Assembly (NCBI GenBank): GCA_965230415.1
Contig: CBDDKZ010000005.1
Location: 372,001 to 436,000, forward strand
Direction of reading: 5' to 3'
Length of the DNA: 64,000 nucleotides
From: CBDDKZ01 sp965230415
GTDB taxonomy: Bacteria > Bacteroidota > Bacteroidia > Cytophagales > JAAEPT01
This document shows, piece by piece, positions 27,643-36,649 of the stretch. A program made the translations under genes and the position numbers. The notes under the pieces were generated by a model. That model ran no database searches, was not told the origin of the DNA, and saw nothing but the letters and a program-made list of their open reading frames with translations. The number at the start of each line of letters is the position of its first letter. The stretch's first letter is position 1.

Positions 27643-28484
27643 TCGTCACTTTTATGTAGACTAATGCCGTCTTCACTTAATTTCACCATTCTTTTCTTAT
27701 AGAGATTACCTAAGGCCTGCTTAAACGCTTTTTTACTCATTCCTAAAATGGACTTTACCAATTCCGGATCACTTTTATCTGTTAAGGCGAGGTAACCGTT
27801 ATTCTTTAGGAGGCACTCTTTTAGTTTAAGTGCATTCGGCTCAATTTTATCTATCCCCGGTTTATCCAGACGAATATCAATTTTGTTGTCCGGTCTAATT
27901 GATTTCACATAACCTCTTGTTCTATCTCCGAGTTCCAGATTCCGAAATACTTCATTTTTGTAAATCAACCCCAGGTACTGGTCGTTAATAATCACCTTCA
28001 GGCCGAGGTCACTCTCTTCCCAAACAAGCAGGTCCACCTCTTCCCCCTCTTCCAAAGCAATCAGTTCCTTTTCGAAATGCGCATTTAGTTTGGTGCTACC
28101 CACCAGACGATCGGTTTTTTCGTCAATGGTCATATAGACGATATAAAATCCATCAACCTTCATTCGTTCTTGCTGATTACTAAAAGGTACGAGCAGGTCT
28201 TTTTCCAGCCCCCAATCTACAAATGCTCCTACTGCCGTCACAGACACGACTCTTAAACAGGCAAATTCATAAAGGCCTATGAACGGTTCCTCAGTCGTCG
28301 CCACAATCCGATCTTCAGAGTCGTTATAAACAAATACATGTAGAGCCGATCCGACCTGAACTTCATCGCTAAGGTATTTATTCGGAAGCAAAACCTCATC
28401 ACCTTCGTCATCTCCTAAAAAAGCTCCTACGCTGGTAATACGCAGTACTTCCAACTCATTAAACACCCCAATCGGTATCATCAA
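27639..28484 (-). CDS. S1-like RNA-binding protein (CvfB/YitL family)
   Basis: The 281 residues hold tandem S1-like OB folds in the CvfB order: ITSVGAFLGDDEGDEVLLPNKYL, VTAVGAFVDWGLEKDLLVPFSNQ, then GYVKSIRPDNKIDIRLDKPG, and a C-terminal winged-helix end (GMSKKAFKQALGNLYKKRMVKLSEDGI). CvfB of Staphylococcus binds RNA and affects virulence gene expression; here only RNA binding can be inferred. Two adjacent ATG codons (28484, 28481) both fit. It is a stand-alone gene convergent with the DUF1572 gene. Confidence 0.88.
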   Translation of the reverse strand: MMIPIGVFNELEVLRITSVGAFLGDDEGDEVLLPNKYLSDEVQVGSALHVFVYNDSEDRIVATTEEPFIGLYEFACLRVVSVTAVGAFVDWGLEKDLLVPFSNQQERMKVDGFYIVYMTIDEKTDRLVGSTKLNAHFEKELIALEEGEEVDLLVWEESDLGLKVIINDQYLGLIYKNEVFRNLELGDRTRGYVKSIRPDNKIDIRLDKPGIDKIEPNALKLKECLLKNNGYLALTDKSDPELVKSILGMSKKAFKQALGNLYKKRMVKLSEDGISLHKSDD

Positions 28485-28508
28485 TATTTCGGATTAATTA
28501 TATGAAAT

Positions 28509-29141
28509 CTATTTATGTTTTATTGAACAGCCAATAGCTTTAGTAAGCGAAGGATTCGGATCTTTATTTGAAAGCAATGCATTAATAGCGTTTTCCAGGT
28601 ACTTTTTCTTAACCTTCGAAGCGTCTTCATAATTGTCGTCGATAGCACCTATATATTTCACTTCTAATCCTTTACTTGTTTTCTTCAACAAATACACATG
28701 CGGAGTTTTTTGAGCACCAAATTTAGGGTACACCTGTTGGTTCTCATCAAATAAATAAGGAAAGGTAAAACCCTTTTCCTTCGCTCGTTCGATCATTTTT
28801 TCATAACTATCATCTGCGTTGACTTTCGGGTCGTTTGGATTAATTGCGATTACCGGGTAACCTTTCTCTTTGTACGTTTTGTCAATAGTAATCAACCTGT
28901 CTTCATAAGCCTTGGCAAATGGACAATGATTGCATGTAAAAACAACTATAAATCCTTTTGCAGCTGCATAATCCTTTAAGGCAACCATTTTACCATCCAC
29001 ATTTTTAAGGGAAAAGTCACTTGCCACATCCCCTACCTTATAACCGGTGGTAGCATTTATTGAATTCGGGATGAATGAAGCAAATAGCACACACAATGCT
29101 AACATGCTGCTCATAGCAACAATTTTATTTGTCTTAGTCAT
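28509..29141 (-). CDS. Periplasmic thioredoxin-like/redoxin protein
   Basis: The 210 residues start with a signal peptide (~1-30, ending INATTG). The thioredoxin fold has KVGDVASDFSLKNVDGK and an active site CNHC (Cys70, Cys73) in VVFTCNHCPFAKAYEDR, typical of the peroxiredoxin-like family often annotated as thioredoxin family protein in Bacteroidota. The QKTPHVYLL phrase supplies the cis-proline loop. It is coupled to the upstream TlpA-like gene with a single base between stop and start, so both act together in envelope thiol redox chemistry. Confidence 0.86.
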   Translation of the reverse strand: MTKTNKIVAMSSMLALCVLFASFIPNSINATTGYKVGDVASDFSLKNVDGKMVALKDYAAAKGFIVVFTCNHCPFAKAYEDRLITIDKTYKEKGYPVIAINPNDPKVNADDSYEKMIERAKEKGFTFPYLFDENQQVYPKFGAQKTPHVYLLKKTSKGLEVKYIGAIDDNYEDASKVKKKYLENAINALLSNKDPNPSLTKAIGCSIKHK

Positions 29142-29142
29142 A

Positions 29143-29685
29143 TTATTTAATTAATTGATCTACTTTCGTTTCAAGTTCACCTTCTTCAAAAACACCTTCT
29201 TTGAACACCATACTTCCATTCTTCACAAAGACGGTGGCTGGAATAGCACCGCTCCAGTCTTTATTTACTTTTGAAATCCAGGAATTACCGTCTGGTTCAT
29301 CAAGCAAAAACACCTGAGATTTCAGTTGTTTTCTTTCAATAAATGGGATTAAATTCGTTTGAATTTTACTGGGAAAATCCATGCTCACCAATATCACCTT
29401 TAATTTTTCTTTCTGATAATCATTGTTTAGCTTTTCAAAATAGGGCAATTCTTTTACACAAGGCCGGCACCATGTCGCCCAGAAATTCACCACATATAAG
29501 GTATCATTGTTCTGCTTCAGCACTGTTGTTTCGAGTTCCTCATATTTAATTTTTTTAACCAAAACCGTACTGCGAGCGCTGAACACCGACTCTTTATCAG
29601 AAGTATTTTGTAGTAGTTGCGCCCTTGTAGTTAGTGAAATGAAGGCAAAAATGACTAAAATCAGGATACTCTTATGTTTATACAT
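29143..29685 (-). CDS. TlpA-like thiol-disulfide oxidoreductase
   Basis: The 180-residue envelope protein has a signal peptide (~1-22, ending TTRAQ) and a TlpA/ResA-type thioredoxin domain with WCRPC (Cys73, Cys76) in VVNFWATWCRPCVKELPYF and the AIPATVFV cis-proline loop. I chose ATG 29685, since the alternative GTG 29694 adds only three residues. It is the first gene of a two-gene operon with the CNHC redoxin. The natural substrate could be cytochrome or other exported proteins; nothing nearby decides this. Confidence 0.88.
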   Translation of the reverse strand: MYKHKSILILVIFAFISLTTRAQLLQNTSDKESVFSARSTVLVKKIKYEELETTVLKQNNDTLYVVNFWATWCRPCVKELPYFEKLNNDYQKEKLKVILVSMDFPSKIQTNLIPFIERKQLKSQVFLLDEPDGNSWISKVNKDWSGAIPATVFVKNGSMVFKEGVFEEGELETKVDQLIK

Positions 29686-29887
29686 TATTAACACGGTAAT
29701 TTAGCTGAAGTAAAGATAACTCTTTAATTTTAAAATGAAATTTTTGCTATAAAATGGACAAATCGAGCATTAAACGAACAAATTATTAGCGCGTTGCTAT
29801 TTTTTTCGTATTTTTAAGGTCGATTTACATTATAATCACCATAAGAGGTGATTTTTTTTGTACTAATATAATTTAAACACTTATCCT

Positions 29888-32221
29888 ATGAAAAAACTAT
29901 TCTCATACTTATCATTCATGGCGTTTTTGCTGTTCTTGGCAACAAATGCCAACGCTCAGGCCAAGTTCGAGCCTCCTGACGGTAAATGCTACATTTTTGT
30001 TGGTCAAAGCCTTGAAGCCACCGGTGGTACAAATGCGCAAGACGATGGTTATTACGACAATGTTACCGATGCTGAATTACCTGTTGGATTTACGGCCTAC
30101 ACTAACCCATTAGGTTTGGGACTTCTGGAACCCGGTAATGTTGACGCTGGTAATCTGGGTGGCACACTTAGCAATGGTCTTACAGCCGGTACCGGTGTAT
30201 GGGACAATGACAAATGTGAGGCCAACGGGGTGGAATTCTCAATGCAGTCTGCCTTTTACCAACAATCGGCTATTAACCTGGGATATTTCTTCACGCAAGC
30301 TTTCGGTGATTGGATCGGAAACCCTGCCAATCGCAATCAATGGGACCAAAATACGCGTGTGATGGCACGTTTCTTACACGCCCTTGAAGTGCCCGTATTC
30401 TTACGTCTTGGTTACGAATTTGACTTTCAATACCACCAATTCGGTGCTTCCCCACAATTTTACAAAGAAACATTCCGACATATTGTGGAAGTGATTGAGG
30501 ATGAAATTGGTGTAGACCACCAAATTGCCTTCGTATTTCAATCAGGCTCGCGTAACTCATATGGAGGGATGCAAAATATTCAGCAGGTAGAAGAATGGTA
30601 CCCTGGTGATGATGTGGTAGACTGGGTAGGAATTTCTTACTTTGGTAACAACGACCGCTATGATTTCATGACACAATTAGCCGTTAACCATAGCAAGCCA
30701 TTAATGATCTGTGAGTCGGCCCCTCAAAAGAATAACCTGAACGAGGCATGGTTTAACGATATTGTGAGTTACATTGAACAAAACGACGTAATCAAAGCTT
30801 GGTCTTATATTAACTTCGACTGGGACGGAACCGGCGGTGCTGGTCCTGACGACAGAGGTTGTTGGCCTTTATCGGATCAATGGGGTGATTCCCGCATTCA
30901 ATCAAATCCAAATATTGAGGCATTTTGGAATGACCTGATCAATAACAACAATCACCACTTAGGTACTGGCGACGAAAGATGGGTAACCAAATGGCGTGTT
31001 GATGGTGCGGACAACTCTATCCGCTATATGCAAAACCCTGCCGGCAACGGTGCATTTGCCACTTTTACTGCCCTTCCGGCGGTAGCAAAGCCCGGAGACA
31101 ACATAACAATCACCAATAACAGCTTAAATGGTGTCTCTTACTTATGGGATTTTGGCAATGGCAACACTTCGACCAGTGCCGATCCTGGCAATATTGTATA
31201 TAATGAGCAGGGTACCTATGTTATCACCTTAACGGTGACAGATGGACAAGGTGGTACAAATACTGCGACCCGATCGGTGAAGGTATCAAATTGTTTGGTA
31301 GCCCACATCAGCGATTTTGATAGTCAAGATGAATTGGATTTTATTCGTACCAATGATATTGGAGGACCTGGGGTCGATTCTATTGCTGATTTAAGCATTG
31401 AAGACGGAAAACTTATTGTAGAAACGGCTATAGGACATACAGAATTTAGTGCGTTTATTGAAATAGCTGTAAACGAAGGTAATCCGATCCACTTCGATTA
31501 TGGAGGTGGTGATGAAGTAACCCTCGTTCTTAGAGCTAAATCAACAGAACCAGTAGCACTGCGATCCACCATTGTTTCAGATCAGGGAATAACGGCACAA
31601 ACCAATGATTTGCAATTGGCTACTAGTAATGATGACAATACTTTCGACTTCATCGTAACCGAGGATTTCCAAACGTTTAAGGTGAACTTCAATAATGACC
31701 TGTGGGATCAATGGGTAAGTCAAAATTCGATTTTCTGTCCGGCTTCGGATACTGCCAACTGTCCATCGGGTGGCGTTAAAGACCCTATCGAATTTATTCA
31801 TTTGAAACCAAACCCAGGATGGGCTGGTAATTTTTTCGTGACTGGAGATGTCAATGGTGTAGAAACTGATTTCGATTTTGCCTATACGGGTACACTTACC
31901 ATTGAATTTGTGAGTCTGGGTGCAGACCCTGATAGTGTATGTTCAATTATGGTTGGACTTGACGATTTTGATGGAACGCAAACGATTACTAACATGGAAA
32001 TTTATCCAGTACCTTCTGATAACATCGTAAATATTTCTGTTTATGAAGAAACTACAGGTACGGTTGAAATCATTAACCTGCTGGGTGAGACTGTCTATGC
32101 CGCACCATATAAAGGTGGTAACCTTAGTATTGATGTGAGTACGCTAATGAACAGCAATTATATCCTAAAATACAGTAATGCCAACAAAGTAGGCATACGT
32201 AGAATTCAGGTAGGGAAATAA
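29888..32221 (+). CDS. Secreted clan-A glycosidase-like protein with PKD domain and T9SS sorting domain
   Basis: The 777 residues begin with a signal peptide (ends ATNANAQA). Residues ~25-355 look like a GH26-type TIM barrel: VFLRLGYEFD with candidate acid/base Glu177, YPGDDVVDWVGISYF, and LMICESAP with candidate nucleophile Glu276. A PKD domain (~385-465, YLWDFGNGNTSTSADPG) follows, then a ~210-residue beta domain (~475-685) also found in the T9SS protein at 35348-36370, and a T9SS C-terminal sorting domain (MEIYPVPSDNIVNISV to the end). It should be exported to the surface and act on a polysaccharide such as mannan or xylan; the substrate is inferred only from fold. A strong terminator follows. 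Confidence 0.8.
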   Translation: MKKLFSYLSFMAFLLFLATNANAQAKFEPPDGKCYIFVGQSLEATGGTNAQDDGYYDNVTDAELPVGFTAYTNPLGLGLLEPGNVDAGNLGGTLSNGLTAGTGVWDNDKCEANGVEFSMQSAFYQQSAINLGYFFTQAFGDWIGNPANRNQWDQNTRVMARFLHALEVPVFLRLGYEFDFQYHQFGASPQFYKETFRHIVEVIEDEIGVDHQIAFVFQSGSRNSYGGMQNIQQVEEWYPGDDVVDWVGISYFGNNDRYDFMTQLAVNHSKPLMICESAPQKNNLNEAWFNDIVSYIEQNDVIKAWSYINFDWDGTGGAGPDDRGCWPLSDQWGDSRIQSNPNIEAFWNDLINNNNHHLGTGDERWVTKWRVDGADNSIRYMQNPAGNGAFATFTALPAVAKPGDNITITNNSLNGVSYLWDFGNGNTSTSADPGNIVYNEQGTYVITLTVTDGQGGTNTATRSVKVSNCLVAHISDFDSQDELDFIRTNDIGGPGVDSIADLSIEDGKLIVETAIGHTEFSAFIEIAVNEGNPIHFDYGGGDEVTLVLRAKSTEPVALRSTIVSDQGITAQTNDLQLATSNDDNTFDFIVTEDFQTFKVNFNNDLWDQWVSQNSIFCPASDTANCPSGGVKDPIEFIHLKPNPGWAGNFFVTGDVNGVETDFDFAYTGTLTIEFVSLGADPDSVCSIMVGLDDFDGTQTITNMEIYPVPSDNIVNISVYEETTGTVEIINLLGETVYAAPYKGGNLSIDVSTLMNSNYILKYSNANKVGIRRIQVGK

Positions 32222-32250
32222 GCAATTACGCTAATTTCCAACTATCACAA

Positions 32251-32288
32251 AAAAGGCTGCTCCTAAAAAGGGGCAGCCTTTTATTTTT
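32251..32288 (+). terminator. Rho-independent terminator of the 777-residue T9SS protein gene
   Basis: A 13-bp stem (32251-32263 with 32270-32282; one G-T pair), a 6-base loop and a T-rich tail lie 30 bases past the stop. Confidence 0.9.
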
Positions 32289-32543
32289 TCAAAATGTTCT
32301 GTTCTGGAATGAGTTGGCATGAAGTCGATTCTATTAAAGACTTACAGAAGGTGGCTCCGGTAGACTTCTATTGCAATTTGCAACCCACCTTTATAGAGCT
32401 GTTCAAAAACCTTTTTGAGCTCATAAAATTTTCATCAACATAAATGCCATGCTATTACACTAAGCTTTGTGGCGGGCTATGCTTTGGTGCAAGCAACAAA
32501 TTGAGTGATCTAAACGAAGGGATTAGGGTTTCCTTCCTTAAGG

Positions 32544-32661
32544 AACCTTCCGGGTTTTGTAATTAACCTTCCGGATTTATTAATCAACCTTCCAGGTTCA
32601 AATCTAAACCTCATAGGTATATTACCAAACCTATAAGGTTAAATAATATACCTATGAGGTG
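32544..32661. repeat. Six-unit array of short dyads with an exact 21-bp period
   Basis: Units of the form AACC-N5-GGTT start at 32544, 32565, 32586, 32607, 32628 and 32649, each exactly 21 bases after the last. The first three share the core TTCCG/TTCCA; the last three have TCATA, TATAA and TATGA. Units 1, 3 and 5 are clean inverted repeats; units 2, 4 and 6 have one or two changed arm bases. Spacers between dyads are AT-rich and not conserved. Confidence 0.75.
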
Positions 32662-32757
32662 TTTCACCTATACTTCTCTTTTGTTTTCCGATAGGTACTA
32701 TTGCCCACAACACTTAATGCCATATAAGTCTAAACCTTCAAACTTATCCTTATGGTC

Positions 32758-32794
32758 AAAAAAAAAATACCTTCCCCAAAAGGAGAAGGTATTT
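32758..32794 (-). terminator. Rho-independent terminator of the 799-residue T9SS protein gene
   Basis: A perfect 10-bp stem (32785-32794 with 32765-32774) is followed on the minus strand by a long T-run, 26 bases past the stop. Confidence 0.85.
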
Positions 32795-32819
32795 AATTAA
32801 TAATTTGTTCAATAATCGG

Positions 32820-35219
32820 TTATTGTTTCACAAATTGGTAAGCCCTATCTTCTGCTACTTTTAGTACATAGATTCCTGATGCCAATTCAGAGATATCTAC
32901 TTTTTCGTTTACAACTGTTGAAGTCATTTTCAAGAACCCCTGTGCATCATATATCTGAACTGTTTTCACGCTCGAATTGATCCCTTCAATATTAAGTACA
33001 TCCTGTGCAGGATTAGGGTAAGTTCTCAAAGCACTTTCTTCCTGATCGTTAATTGAAACCGGAGGACATGGCTCTCTACCTGTTGTACCGCCAACGCAAA
33101 CATTACATAAATCCAAATAAGCATTACCTCCTATGTCTCCATTACAATCTGGTTGTGTTTCATAAGTCGCTACTATCTTATCGAGGTTTACTTCACCTCC
33201 AATTTCAACTCTCATAAGCACGTTATCAGCTTTTTTAAGGAAGATATGCTCCACACTATGTGTTTCGAATATTTCCCAGTTAGCAGTAATTGGTGCTTCA
33301 TATACTCTGGTTGATATAGGTGCACCATCAATTGTAATATCTACGGGAACAGCTCCTGTATTTGCATTTGATGCAGTAGTAATATCAAATGTATAATACC
33401 CTTCTTGCTGGATATTAATAGTGTACTCCAACCATTCACCTTCTGAACAGAAACCTACGAAATGTTCATTGATAGATGTAGCGAAACAAACATCAACATC
33501 ATCGCTTCTGTAAGTATTACAATTGTTTCCAGGTGTATCATCAAAGTAAGATACATTAGATCCATTGGCATCGTAATTTTCAAACTGAATCGTACCAGGG
33601 ATAGACATTGGCGAATTGTTATAAGGTGTACGTGCGTTGATTACTTCAATATCTACAGACTTGTTATCACTCCCGGAAACATTAGATACCGACTGCGTAA
33701 TAGTTCTGGCACCTGTAGCATTGTAATTGACAGCATGTGGTCCATACTGATCTGAAGTTCCAGGGTTTGCATTAGCTCCGAAGTTCCAATTATAATCGGC
33801 TGTGATATCTTCATCGAATTTATTTTTCGCATTGACATTCTTACCTTGTTGAACTATTTTGTGGTCTACTTCAAAATCAGCTGATACACAAGGTTTTTTA
33901 CCTGTGTTTCCTCCTACACATTCATTACAAACATCGACAAAAGCGGAACCACCTTTTTCTCCGAAACAGTCAGCCTCACAAACACGCCCTGTGGTACCAC
34001 CCACACACTTTTTACAATCAGGATCAACATAGGCATCTCCTCCCAGCACGCCATTACAATCATAATCGCAAGGATCGGCACCTGTTGTTCCTCCTACACA
34101 AGTCCCACATCTGTCGAGGTAAGCATTTCCATTTTGTGTTCCATTACAGTCGGTGTAATTGGTACAGCTAAAATTTGAATACATATCCTGGAATAATGTT
34201 TCACTTGATTTAATATAATAGTCATCATTAACAATAGTATTTAGCCAATAGTCCTTAGCCTGTTGACTCGTATGAAGTTCTGTATTACCCCAGCCTTCTT
34301 GTACAGGCCAGCAGCCAGACCACTCATCGCCGCCGCCGCAGCCTCCGCTTTGACCTACCCAGTTGTAGTTTATATAAGCCCAACCTTTAATAATTGGGTT
34401 TTGCTTTACCCATGAATTGATTTTTGATAACCACCCTTGATCCACACTACAACTTCCTGAAAGCTGTGCTGATTCACAAATTAGAACAGGTTTTCTTACT
34501 GTATTCTGAGCCCAGTTTAGAAAATTTTGAGCGATCGTATTTTGCCATTGCGAATACCCTACCCAATCAACGTATTCATCTCCAGGATAAAATGGTTCCC
34601 AACCACCTTCTCCATAAGCAACCTGAAAAACGTATGCACAATTCTCTACATTTTCTGCACGAAAAATACCTACCATTTCTCTCCATACTTCTTTATAAAA
34701 ATCGGCAAACTGAACGCCATATTGCAATTCTGCTTCAAAGCCGATTCTTAAAAAAACAGGCCTTCCGCAATTCTTTACCCAGATTGCAAATGAACGCATA
34801 TCAGCCCTCCAGCCTTCTCTATCTTGTACAATCCTGGTTGCGTTATCGTTCCCAGCAAAATTGTAGCCAATATGCAAGAAGGTATTGTCGTAATTTGGAT
34901 CATCTCGGTACTCAGTAAGGTAATTGTATTCACAGTTACCATTTCGATCTACAAAAGCGGTTTCTACTCCCCAGTATTGAGCGTTAGTATACATTGTACC
35001 ACCTGCGAGTGTAGGCCCACCAACATTATCATAATAGTTTTCAATAGCCCTATTATTTTGACCTATGATTAGATAACACCCTTCGCCATTAGGTGGCTCA
35101 AATAATGCAGGGGAGTTACCAATATATTGGCACTGCCCGTTCGTTTTGTGCATTGATATCACTCCAAATACAAGAGCAAACACAAAATGCAGTATGTTTC
35201 TATTCGTAATTATTTTCAT
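32820..35219 (-). CDS. Secreted clan-A glycosidase-like protein with Cys-rich repeats, PKD, CBM6 and T9SS sorting domain
   Basis: The 799 residues begin with a signal peptide (~1-28, ending KTNGQ). Residues ~40-330 are a diverged homolog of the barrel in the 29888-32221 gene product: VFLRIGFEAELQ (candidate Glu162), YPGDEYVDWVGYS, VLICESAQ (candidate Glu249). Three Cys-rich repeats of the form DCxGxxxGxAyxDxCxxCvGGxTGxxPC follow (~360-440), a fourth near 690, a PKD-like domain (~455-530), a CBM6-like domain (IPGTIQFENYD, then GFCSEGEWLEYTINI; ~545-680) and a T9SS sorting domain (ALRTYPNPAQDVLNIEG to the end). CBM6 modules bind xylan, agar or beta-glucan ends. It faces its paralog tail to tail. 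Confidence 0.8.
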   Translation of the reverse strand: MKIITNRNILHFVFALVFGVISMHKTNGQCQYIGNSPALFEPPNGEGCYLIIGQNNRAIENYYDNVGGPTLAGGTMYTNAQYWGVETAFVDRNGNCEYNYLTEYRDDPNYDNTFLHIGYNFAGNDNATRIVQDREGWRADMRSFAIWVKNCGRPVFLRIGFEAELQYGVQFADFYKEVWREMVGIFRAENVENCAYVFQVAYGEGGWEPFYPGDEYVDWVGYSQWQNTIAQNFLNWAQNTVRKPVLICESAQLSGSCSVDQGWLSKINSWVKQNPIIKGWAYINYNWVGQSGGCGGGDEWSGCWPVQEGWGNTELHTSQQAKDYWLNTIVNDDYYIKSSETLFQDMYSNFSCTNYTDCNGTQNGNAYLDRCGTCVGGTTGADPCDYDCNGVLGGDAYVDPDCKKCVGGTTGRVCEADCFGEKGGSAFVDVCNECVGGNTGKKPCVSADFEVDHKIVQQGKNVNAKNKFDEDITADYNWNFGANANPGTSDQYGPHAVNYNATGARTITQSVSNVSGSDNKSVDIEVINARTPYNNSPMSIPGTIQFENYDANGSNVSYFDDTPGNNCNTYRSDDVDVCFATSINEHFVGFCSEGEWLEYTINIQQEGYYTFDITTASNANTGAVPVDITIDGAPISTRVYEAPITANWEIFETHSVEHIFLKKADNVLMRVEIGGEVNLDKIVATYETQPDCNGDIGGNAYLDLCNVCVGGTTGREPCPPVSINDQEESALRTYPNPAQDVLNIEGINSSVKTVQIYDAQGFLKMTSTVVNEKVDISELASGIYVLKVAEDRAYQFVKQ

Positions 35220-35311
35220 ATTAAGTAGTTTGTTAAATAGTTCGTGTAATTATTAATTTAATAAGTTTAGGGTCACAGATACATTTTTGTAGTATAGGTT
35301 TTAACCTTACC

Positions 35312-35339
35312 AAAAAAGAGCGCTGTTAATTCCAAGCGC
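35312..35339 (-). terminator. Rho-independent terminator of the 340-residue T9SS protein gene
   Basis: On the minus strand a 5-bp GC-rich stem (35335-35339 with 35320-35324) is followed by a run of six T, about 9 bases past the stop. Confidence 0.6.
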
Positions 35340-35347
35340 AATTTCTT

Positions 35348-36370
35348 TTACTCAACAACAAATCTTCTCACACCAGCAAAATCGTCATTAGCATATTTAA
35401 CAATATAGGCTCCAGGTTCATATTCACTAACATCGATATCTAAAGTGTTGTCATTGTATTGAAATTCTTCGATTTTCGACCCAGAGAGGTTAAACACTTC
35501 AATAATTCCTTTCTGGTTGTCTTTCTCTAAATTGACGCGTGCAATATTTGAACTTGGATTTGGGTAAACATTTAAATTCAAATTCTCTTTTTGTCGATCG
35601 CTTATCCCTACAGCCGGGTTAACACAATTATGTACCTGGTCTAATGACCCAGCACCTAAATAAACATAGTCAATGGTAAAGTCTGATTTATAATCGGTAT
35701 TGAAGAATACAGTACTATCTTCAATAACTACCGGAAATCTTTCAAAAAATGGATTCGGCCTGAATAAAATCTTAGCTAAGGGAGATGAAATTCCATCTGC
35801 CCCACAATTAGTCCCGCCAGCAGGGCAATAAATAGATCGCGCTGGTACATCTAAAATAAAACTCCACTCGTCCCACAAAGCTTCGTCAAAGTCAATAGCA
35901 AATTCCTGGTACTCTCTTTCAAGTATGAGGTCGAAAGTAGTCGAATCAGGAAAATCGTTACCGTCATCAGCGTCTGTTGTCAACTGCAATAGATTATTCT
36001 GTGCTGTTGCACCGTTTTCTCCAAGTAGCGTAACGCGTAGTGCCATTCTCACTCTTGCTTTTGCTCTGATAAATAAGAATACGTCATTGGAATCATAATC
36101 TACCTCTGCTACATAACTAGAACCATCTCTATTCAATTCAAGTGATACCTGACCCAAAGAATCATGGCCTTGCATTGCTATGTTCAATTCTCCGTTTTCA
36201 ATAGTGATTATCGGTCCATCATCTGATGCATCACCAAATATCTGCTGATGATCCATAAATTTCGTCTCACCGGGATCATCAAATTGAGTATAAAAGAGTG
36301 TGTTACATTCCTGGGCAAAAGAAGCTGATGCCGCTAATAATACCCCACACAATAAAGTAAAAACCTTCAT
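35348..36370 (-). CDS. Secreted T9SS protein with a beta domain shared with the 777-residue glycosidase-like protein
   Basis: The 340 residues hold a signal peptide (~1-19, ending ASFAQ), one ~230-residue domain, and a T9SS sorting domain (LNLNVYPNPSSNIARVNL to the end). The middle domain aligns along its length with residues ~475-685 of the 29888-32221 product: shared phrases are FDD/FDS near the start, LRAK or IRAK, ALR-T, AQ-N-LQL, ALWDEW/DLWDQW, IYCPAGG/IFCPASD, PNP and YLGAGS/SLGADP near the end. It has no catalytic barrel of its own, so it may be a separately secreted binding module. Its function is unknown. Confidence 0.78.
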   Translation of the reverse strand: MKVFTLLCGVLLAASASFAQECNTLFYTQFDDPGETKFMDHQQIFGDASDDGPIITIENGELNIAMQGHDSLGQVSLELNRDGSSYVAEVDYDSNDVFLFIRAKARVRMALRVTLLGENGATAQNNLLQLTTDADDGNDFPDSTTFDLILEREYQEFAIDFDEALWDEWSFILDVPARSIYCPAGGTNCGADGISSPLAKILFRPNPFFERFPVVIEDSTVFFNTDYKSDFTIDYVYLGAGSLDQVHNCVNPAVGISDRQKENLNLNVYPNPSSNIARVNLEKDNQKGIIEVFNLSGSKIEEFQYNDNTLDIDVSEYEPGAYIVKYANDDFAGVRRFVVE

Positions 36371-36395
36371 AGTATTTTCTATTTTTTAATTGAAA

Positions 36396-36403
36396 CAAAT
36401 ATA
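36396..36403 (-). promoter_or_regulatory. TAnnTTTG promoter box for the 340-residue T9SS protein
   Basis: The minus strand reads TATATTTG, an exact -7 match, about 26 bases before the ATG. No TTG is seen at the standard distance. Confidence 0.4.
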
Positions 36404-36649
36404 AATCCTTGGTACACACACTTAAAAAGTATGATTGCAGTCTATAAATATAAATACTCCTGGTTTTAAATAAAAATTTTTCGCTAAGTAGGTGGCGTAT
36501 GCAAAGGTCAAATTCATCAAAATAGTGTACTTCACGGCACAATCCTCGCGCTCACAAATAATATGTACACAAAACTTTCAATTTTTATGCACATTATTCG
36601 AAATACGTTCGTTGCTTTTGTAAATTAGTAACCTATTCTATACCAAAGA

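Larger units (their letters stand above)
32222..32819. other. 598-bp intergenic region with two terminators and a 21-bp-period array
   Basis: No gene is visible. It holds the terminators of both convergent glycosidase-like genes (32251-32288, 32758-32794) and the dyad array at 32544-32661. The part 32290-32520 has no coding sense that I recognise; it contains one short inverted repeat around GAGCT...AGCTC near 32396-32425. Confidence 0.6.

Noticed and set aside
32544..32661. CRISPR array
   Set aside because: The conserved dyad is only 13 bases and the whole period only 21 bases; CRISPR repeats and spacers are each longer, and no cas gene is nearby.
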